From NCBI RefSeq assembly GCF_900183575.1, contig NZ_FXUZ01000002.1:248001-312000 (forward strand): a DNA stretch of 64,000 bases, read 5' to 3'. Positions 58,808 through 64,000 of the stretch are shown here, one piece after another; positions within the stretch are counted from its first letter, which is position 1, and each line of letters begins with the position of its first letter. A model generated the notes under the pieces. It saw nothing but the letters and a program-made list of their open reading frames with translations. It was not told the DNA's origin and made no database searches. Source of the DNA: Staphylococcus cornubiensis. GTDB taxonomy: Bacteria > Bacillota > Bacilli > Staphylococcales > Staphylococcaceae. The position numbers and the translations under genes are program-made.

Positions 58808-59833
58808 ATGTCAAAGCTAAATACAAAATTGAATGATGAACATCACCAAAGAAGACGCACTACGCTTACATTTATTGTAAGCGTGTGCTTTCTTATTTTT
58901 GCAATTTATTTAAATCTTGCAATCGGTTCATCTAAAATTTCTTTTCAATCGATGTTAGATTATTTCTTTCATCTTAAAGCAACAAAAGAAACATTTTTAA
59001 TACATAATGTACGTATGCCGAGAATGATTGCGGGTGCGATAATCGGAGCGGCACTGGCTGTTGCAGGGGTTTTAATGCAAGCGATTACACGTAACCCACT
59101 CGCGTCACCGCAAATATTTGGTGTCAATGCAGGTGCTTCGTTTACAGTTGTACTGATTACGGTCTTTATACCCGCACTAGCAGATAATACTGTTGTGTTT
59201 GCGTTTGTCGGAGCGTTTATCGGTGGCTTTGCAGTCTACACACTTGCCGATACGACAAAGGGCATGACACCAGTCAAATTGGCGCTTGCTGGGATGACGG
59301 TACACTTATTTTTCACAAGCTTAACGCAAGGAATTATTTTGTTAAATGAAGATGCAACGACAACAGTCATGTTCTGGCTCGTCGGTGCACTGCATACGAT
59401 TAAATGGCCACAAATTTTTCAAGCTTTGCCATGGATTATCGGGGGTCTCATTGCAGCGTTGTTACTCGCGCGTCAACTTGCGATTTTAACTTTAGGTGAT
59501 CAACTTGCGACAGGTCTCGGTCAAAATACGAAATTAATCCGTGCATTAGCGGGATTGCTTGTTATCGTCTTAGCTGGTGCAAGTGTGTCTATTGCTGGTC
59601 CAATTGGCTTTGTTGGTTTAATTGTGCCACATATCGTGAAACACTATTTGAATCGTAATTATTTTTTAATCATTACACTTTCGATGATAATGGGCGCCAA
59701 TTTGCTATTAATCTCTGACGTTATCAGTCGTTTAATTGCCTTTCCGTTTGAATCACCGGTCGGCATCGTAACATCCTTTGTCGGCGCATTATACTTCTTA
59801 TGGATTACAATGAGAGGAGTGAAAACACGATGA
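58808..59833 (+). CDS. htsB: staphyloferrin A permease HtsB
   Basis: A 341-residue FecCD-family permease, MSKLNTKLNDEHHQRRRTTL. Family blocks: RMPRMIAGAIIGAALAVAGV, ITRNPLASPQIFGVNAGASF, and the ATPase-contact loop GPIGFVGLIVPHIVKHYLNR. About ten spans. It works with HtsC; the ATPase (FhuC in S. aureus) is not encoded here. It overlaps htsC by four bases (ATGA). AAAGGTG lies upstream of the ATG. Confidence 0.95.
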   Translation: MSKLNTKLNDEHHQRRRTTLTFIVSVCFLIFAIYLNLAIGSSKISFQSMLDYFFHLKATKETFLIHNVRMPRMIAGAIIGAALAVAGVLMQAITRNPLASPQIFGVNAGASFTVVLITVFIPALADNTVVFAFVGAFIGGFAVYTLADTTKGMTPVKLALAGMTVHLFFTSLTQGIILLNEDATTTVMFWLVGALHTIKWPQIFQALPWIIGGLIAALLLARQLAILTLGDQLATGLGQNTKLIRALAGLLVIVLAGASVSIAGPIGFVGLIVPHIVKHYLNRNYFLIITLSMIMGANLLLISDVISRLIAFPFESPVGIVTSFVGALYFLWITMRGVKTR

Positions 59834-60792
59834 AGACGCATTATAGTAGACGTTATATTATCGTTATCGCACTTCTTATTGTAGGGGCTATATTAAGTTT
59901 AAGTGCTGGTGCGGTTTGGATTTCACCGACCACTGTATTAAAAGAGGTCTGGTCAGGCGACAACTTTATTTTAAATGAATTTAGAGTACCTCGTATGTTA
60001 CTTGGTATATTAGTCGGAGCGGCATTAGCCATTTCCGGTGCAGTAATTCAAGGCGTAATTCGAAATCCGCTTGCGTCACCAGATGTCATCGGGATTACGA
60101 AAGGGGCAAGTTTAGCAGCAGTCATCGTGATTATTGTCTTTCCAACTGCACCGCTATTCGTACTTCCTGTCGCTTCATTTATTGGGGCGCTAGTCATTAG
60201 TTTAATCCTGTCGTTACTTATCAGTTGGAAGGGCATTAAAGGCTCACAACTTGCGCTGATTGGGATGGCGATTGGTGCTGTTGCGATGGCATTAGTACAA
60301 TACTTACTCATTCGAAACCCTATGGAAGCGAACATTGCATTAGTTTGGTTAACCGGTAGTCTTTTTGGTCGTTCTATGGATCATGTGTTGACAATTTTGC
60401 CTTGGTTGATTGTAGCCATTCCAGTTATTTTCCTTTATGCTAAAAAACTCGATATTTTACATTTAGGAGATGATGTCGCAACTGCATTAGGGACAAACGT
60501 ACAACGCACTAAAATGATTTTACTTTTAACATCAGTTATGCTAGCCGGTGCAGCGATTTCAGTTGTTGGGGGCTTAAGTTTTCTAGGATTAATTGCCCCT
60601 CATATTGCGCGCAGTCTCGTCGGTCATCAACATCGTCATATCGTTGCAATGTCGGGACTTGTTGGTGCATTGCTCATGGTCGTTGCGGATGGGTTAGCAC
60701 GTATTATTGCACCACCGATTGATATTCCTGTAGGTGTATTGATTGCAATTATTGGTGCGCCGTATTTCCTTTATGTTTTACGAAAAATGTAA
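59830..60792 (+). CDS. htsC: staphyloferrin A permease HtsC
   Basis: A 320-residue FecCD-family permease starting MKTHYSRRYIIVIALLIVGA at 59830, with GAGAGGAG upstream; an earlier in-frame ATG lies inside htsB. Blocks: FRVPRMLLGILVGAALAISG, IRNPLASPDVIGITKGASL, and GGLSFLGLIAPHIARSLVGH. It pairs with HtsB to form the channel for ferric staphyloferrin A. No ATPase gene follows. Confidence 0.95.
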   Translation: MKTHYSRRYIIVIALLIVGAILSLSAGAVWISPTTVLKEVWSGDNFILNEFRVPRMLLGILVGAALAISGAVIQGVIRNPLASPDVIGITKGASLAAVIVIIVFPTAPLFVLPVASFIGALVISLILSLLISWKGIKGSQLALIGMAIGAVAMALVQYLLIRNPMEANIALVWLTGSLFGRSMDHVLTILPWLIVAIPVIFLYAKKLDILHLGDDVATALGTNVQRTKMILLLTSVMLAGAAISVVGGLSFLGLIAPHIARSLVGHQHRHIVAMSGLVGALLMVVADGLARIIAPPIDIPVGVLIAIIGAPYFLYVLRKM

Positions 60793-60911
60793 CGCATCAA
60801 GTTGTAATTCACACTTTAACGTTTTGTTCGACATTGCATATATATAGGAAATTCTGTATAATTTATATCAATTGTTGAACTGTCCCATCATTAGGGAAAA
60901 GGCGGGAGGAA

Positions 60912-62282
60912 ATGGAAGATTTGAATCAGAAAGCAAAGAATACAGGGAGATTGAAATTTATTATTCTTTCTCTTATCGGAATTATTTTATTTTTAATTCC
61001 ACTCCCTGTGATAGAAGACGGGAAGCGGACAACCACGTTACCCATTGCATTTTTAGCAAAACAATTTCAAGCGATATTAGGTCCGGCGATTCCGTGGATC
61101 ATTATGCTGATTATTGTAATTTCGGGAATACTCACAATACTTTGTAGTACAGTTCTCAAACATCGTATACCGAAAAATAGTTTTAGAGCCAACGCATTCA
61201 TTGTGACATGGCCATGGTTTGTGATTCGTATGCTTGCCATCATTATCGTTTGTATGACATTTTTAAACAAAGGATTTTCATGGGTTTATTCAGAAGACAC
61301 GGGAGGTCTTATTTTTACAGGACTCCTCCCGACATTAGTCGCAGTGTTTTTCTTCGCGGCAATCTTTTTACCATTATTGCTGGAATACGGATTATTAGAG
61401 TTTTTAGGTCCTATATTTAGACCAGTCATGCGCCCGTTGTTTACATTACCTGGTCGTTCGACTGTAGACAACCTCGCATCATTTATCGGTGATGGCACTG
61501 TCGGCGTGATGATTACGAGTAAACAGTATGAAGAGGGCTATTATACAAGACGGGAAGCAACTGTTATTGCGACGACATTCAGTGTTGTTTCATTAACATT
61601 TGCCATCGTTATAGCGGAAACCATTGGCTTAATTCATCGTTTTGCACTCTTTTATGGAACAGTTATTTTGGCGTGTTTCGTTGCAGCTTTGATTATGCCA
61701 AGGATTTGGCCATTGCGTTATATAGAAGATCGTTTTTCAGATGGTGTCACAGCTGAAGAACGTCCAGAAAAGCAATACAACTATAAGGAATCGTTCCGTA
61801 GAGGTTATGAAGATGCAGTTGTGACAGCATATCGTGCACCTGGATTTAAACAATACATCGTGACAGCATTTAAAACTGTGATGGACATGTGGCTTGTTGT
61901 AATTCCTGTCGTGATGACTGTAGGTACAGTTGCTACAATTTTGGCCACTTACACACCAGTATTCACGTGGATAGGAATCCCATTTGTACCGATTTTAGAG
62001 TTGTTACATGTACCTGAAGCTCAAGCTGCCTCTGAAACCATGATTATCGGCTTTGCAGACATGTTTTTACCCTCTATCTTAATTGAAAGTGTCGAAAGTC
62101 CCATGACACAATTTATCGTCGGCGTATTAAGTGTCTGTCAATTGATTTATTTATCTGAAGTAGGTGGCGTTATTTTAGGATCAAAAATTCCGGTCGGGTT
62201 AGGGAAACTTTTTGCCATCTTTTTAATCCGTACGGTGATTACATTACCTATTATTGTGTTAGTCGCACATCTCTTTTTCTAA
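60912..62282 (+). CDS. YjiH-family membrane protein (nucleoside-recognition / gate domain)
   Basis: A 456-residue protein, MEDLNQKAKNTGRLKFIILS, with about ten hydrophobic segments. LPGRSTVDNLASFIGDGTVG and the later EAQAASETMIIGFADMFLPS resemble the two Gate-domain repeats of YjiH-type proteins. Its function is unknown; a transporter is likely. GGGAGG precedes the ATG. A 119-base gap with possible weak promoters separates it from htsC. Confidence 0.85.
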   Translation: MEDLNQKAKNTGRLKFIILSLIGIILFLIPLPVIEDGKRTTTLPIAFLAKQFQAILGPAIPWIIMLIIVISGILTILCSTVLKHRIPKNSFRANAFIVTWPWFVIRMLAIIIVCMTFLNKGFSWVYSEDTGGLIFTGLLPTLVAVFFFAAIFLPLLLEYGLLEFLGPIFRPVMRPLFTLPGRSTVDNLASFIGDGTVGVMITSKQYEEGYYTRREATVIATTFSVVSLTFAIVIAETIGLIHRFALFYGTVILACFVAALIMPRIWPLRYIEDRFSDGVTAEERPEKQYNYKESFRRGYEDAVVTAYRAPGFKQYIVTAFKTVMDMWLVVIPVVMTVGTVATILATYTPVFTWIGIPFVPILELLHVPEAQAASETMIIGFADMFLPSILIESVESPMTQFIVGVLSVCQLIYLSEVGGVILGSKIPVGLGKLFAIFLIRTVITLPIIVLVAHLFF

Positions 62283-62300
62283 AACAATATTTAATCGAAA

Positions 62301-62341
62301 AAAACAGGCTTGAGAAACAGATTCCTCAGCCTGTTTTTTTG
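62301..62341 (+). terminator. terminator of the YjiH-like gene
   Basis: AACAGGCTTGAG (62303-62314) pairs with CCTCAGCCTGTT (62324-62335; one mismatch), followed by TTTTT. The remaining gap to 62543 holds no gene I can support. Confidence 0.85.
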
Positions 62342-62542
62342 CGTGTTTGCGTGATATCTCTGTGATGATGATTCTTAATAAGCACAGAGAATAGTAGTGG
62401 ATTATTCTTTTTATGATATTTCCATAATACGGGAAACTTGCCTCATTTTCGACTGTTGTTATTGTAAAATCGTCAAAATGGATGGAACTCTCGAAGGATG
62501 AATCAAAGGCTTAAATACGATTTCTGATATTTAACAGGTATA

Positions 62543-62575
62543 AAAAATGGGACAGCATCAGCCATCCCAAAATTT
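62543..62575 (-). terminator. terminator of the SunI/YnzG-like gene
   Basis: On the minus strand GGGA, a TGGCTGATGCTG loop, and TCCC, followed by ATTTTTTA; it lies 11 bases past the stop. A short but plausible terminator. Confidence 0.6.
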
Positions 62576-62585
62576 ATCAGAAGTA

Positions 62586-62846
62586 TTATTTCGTCACTTC
62601 GTTGTATACTTTTTTATCATTAAACGTATAAATGATGTATTGTTGTTTGTTCGTGTCGATAATCACGCGATTTGTTTTTCCGAATGTAGAACCAATACGA
62701 TAAACTTTTTTCGCATCTACTTCAGGTACTGCATGAATATCTTGATCTTCACTCACATTAAGGATTTCGTCATTAGGAATGTGAATATCTGCTACTCTCC
62801 ATTGAATATGCACTTCTTCTTCATTTTTCTTTACTGTCATTGCCAT
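62586..62846 (-). CDS. SunI/YnzG-like protein
   Basis: An 86-residue protein, [20 protein letters not shown]. The pattern [13 protein letters not shown], then IHIPNDEI, then [20 protein letters not shown] and YIIYT matches the SunI/YnzG family, named for the sublancin immunity protein of Bacillus; the family forms a small beta-rich (PH-like) fold. The Bacillus SunI has a membrane anchor, which is not obvious here. Whether it gives bacteriocin immunity is unknown. AAAGGA lies 12 bases before the first ATG; the second ATG (residue 3) is an alternative. Confidence 0.75.
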   Translation of the reverse strand: MAMTVKKNEEEVHIQWRVADIHIPNDEILNVSEDQDIHAVPEVDAKKVYRIGSTFGKTNRVIIDTNKQQYIIYTFNDKKVYNEVTK

Positions 62847-63036
62847 GACAAAAACACATCCTTTATCTCAATTTGTAAGTTCATTGTAACTGATTGAAAC
62901 CGCTTTTTCAAATAATATGAGTTACAGAAAGTTTAATGTGTTATACTATTTGAGAACGGGTGGAATATGCGAAAATATGTTCGTGTTTTTGTGCGTTTTG
63001 TGGTATAATCCTCACATAAATAGAAAGGTGGTTAAA

Positions 63037-63543
63037 ATGACCGGTAAAACGCACTCTGCTGCAGGTATTCTTATTGGAGCTGCAGTGGGCACACATTTCC
63101 AATTAGACATTTTTGAAATGGCGACATGTATTGTTGTATCTGGTTTAGCGAGTATTTTCCCTGACATTTGTCATACACGAAGTAAAATCGGACAACGACT
63201 ACCTCTGATGAGTCATATTATCAAACATTTGTTTGGTCATCGTACTTTTACACATTCTTTACTCTTTATGTTAGGGATTTACTATTTATTACATATTATT
63301 GAAACACCAATTTACTATATGATTGGCATTATTTGTGGTATGCTTTCACATGTGATATTAGATATGTTAACACCGAGAGGCGTACACTTATTTTTTCCAA
63401 TACCTATTCGCATACGTTTCCCAATTCACTTTAAGACAGGCGGTACGATAGATTTGTCACTTGCCACAACTTTTAGTCTTGTCACGCTTTATGTTTTATT
63501 TGAATCGACAATGAAGCAGATTTTAAACTACTTTTTGCAATAG
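63037..63543 (+). CDS. metal-dependent membrane hydrolase, DUF457 / YdjM type
   Basis: A 168-residue protein, MTGKTHSAAGILIGAAVGTH. The start at 63037 has AAAGGTGG upstream; the longer frame from 62917 is not needed. The conserved THSAAG, the DICHTRSKIGQRLP block, HRTFTHSLLF and LSHVILDMLTPRGVHLFFP are characteristic of the YdjM/LexA-regulated inner-membrane hydrolase family, whose His/Asp residues bind metal. It has three or four membrane spans. The substrate is unknown. Confidence 0.88.
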   Translation: MTGKTHSAAGILIGAAVGTHFQLDIFEMATCIVVSGLASIFPDICHTRSKIGQRLPLMSHIIKHLFGHRTFTHSLLFMLGIYYLLHIIETPIYYMIGIICGMLSHVILDMLTPRGVHLFFPIPIRIRFPIHFKTGGTIDLSLATTFSLVTLYVLFESTMKQILNYFLQ

Positions 63544-63615
63544 TGATAAAAGTATACGAAGTGATGTGTTAATGAAATTGAGTCACAGCTTTATTAAAGG
63601 AGCGTATAATACATT

Positions 63616-64000
63616 ATGTTAGATAGTAATAAACTTGAAAAATATAATCAATCGCATTTAAAAGAATATGAAAAGCTGATGAGTACGAATGAGAAAGAGC
63701 GACTTAATGATAAGATTGCTCAACTTGATTTAGCAGAAATTCAATCACTTTATCAGCAAGTTTATGTGAATCGTCAAACCATTGATGATGTTTCAGAAGT
63801 GCAAGAAGTCAATTACGAATCAAGTGCACAAATGACGGATGAAACGATTGAATTTTATCGACAACTCGGTTTGCAAGCCATTCAAGAAGGGCAGTTCGCT
63901 GTATTGTTAATGGCGGGTGGTCAAGGAACGCGTTTAGGCTATAAAGGGCCTAAAGGTTCATTTGAAATTGAAGGTGTAAGTTTGTTTGAACTACAAGCGC
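63616..64000 (+). CDS. UDP-sugar pyrophosphorylase (UDPGP family), 3' end off the window
   Basis: The first 128 residues, [20 protein letters not shown], are read to the right edge. The nucleotide-binding motif [20 protein letters not shown] at about residues 98-117 identifies the UDPGP family (UTP:sugar-1-phosphate uridylyltransferase), annotated as UDP-N-acetylglucosamine pyrophosphorylase-like in staphylococci. The catalytic specificity is in the missing part. AAGGAG is 14 bases before the ATG, a long spacing. It probably starts a transcript. Confidence 0.9.
   Translation, partial: MLDSNKLEKYNQSHLKEYEKLMSTNEKERLNDKIAQLDLAEIQSLYQQVYVNRQTIDDVSEVQEVNYESSAQMTDETIEFYRQLGLQAIQEGQFAVLLMAGGQGTRLGYKGPKGSFEIEGVSLFELQA

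Noticed and set aside
62547-62897. 116-residue plus-strand frame
   Set aside because: Antisense to the SunI/YnzG-like gene, which has a family match.

Overview
The window is a low-GC Firmicutes chromosome segment and almost certainly a Staphylococcus. Protein sequences (FmhB/FemX, L3, L5, L13, S9, the Asp23 cluster, the staphyloferrin A cluster) and gene order both look staphylococcal. It is not an ordinary S. aureus: a large (~1343-residue) type II-A Cas9 sits where I expect none in that species, and it is far longer than the ~1050-residue Cas9 known from S. aureus. I cannot name the species from sequence reading alone.

Layout. 1-14.8 kb: a truncated MarR regulator, a VOC-domain protein, the lipid II glycyltransferase fmhB/femX, a stand-alone RND transporter, an aminotransferase, several small membrane or coiled-coil proteins, an AEC-family carrier, a GNAT protein, topoisomerase III and an NCS2 purine permease. 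15.2-29.6 kb: the S10-spc-alpha ribosomal protein superoperon (rpsJ to rplQ, with secY, adk, infA and rpoA), preceded by a promoter and a structured leader. 30-34.3 kb: the ECF transporter energizing module (ecfA1, ecfA2, ecfT), truA, then rplM-rpsI behind their own promoter and leader.

34.6-45.6 kb: an accessory stretch. It has an isochorismatase-like hydrolase, an sce7726-like nuclease-fold protein whose 3' end runs into a tiny possible remnant reading frame, an MFS protein, and a complete type II-A CRISPR-Cas locus: tracrRNA (minus strand), cas9, cas1, cas2, csn2, leader, and an array of 17 repeats and 16 spacers. The tracrRNA and cas9 promoters are interleaved. The leader carries an inverted fragment of the repeat.

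45.6-64 kb: core genes again. A zinc-type alcohol dehydrogenase-like protein, a BCCT glycine betaine transporter, the sigma-B-type amaP-amaF-asp23 operon, an MFS transporter, and a complete staphyloferrin A system: divergent sfaD / sfaA-sfaB-sfaC for synthesis and export, htsABC for uptake, with identical 15-bp Fur-like boxes in both control regions. The window ends with a YjiH-like membrane protein, a SunI/YnzG-like protein, a DUF457-type membrane hydrolase and the start of a UDP-sugar pyrophosphorylase.

Two dispersed copies of a structured intergenic element (about 9.4-9.9 kb and 50.0-50.35 kb, opposite strands) each follow a transporter stop codon in the sense direction. They keep a stem by compensatory changes. 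Besides the CRISPR control region, this is the most interesting unexplained signal here.
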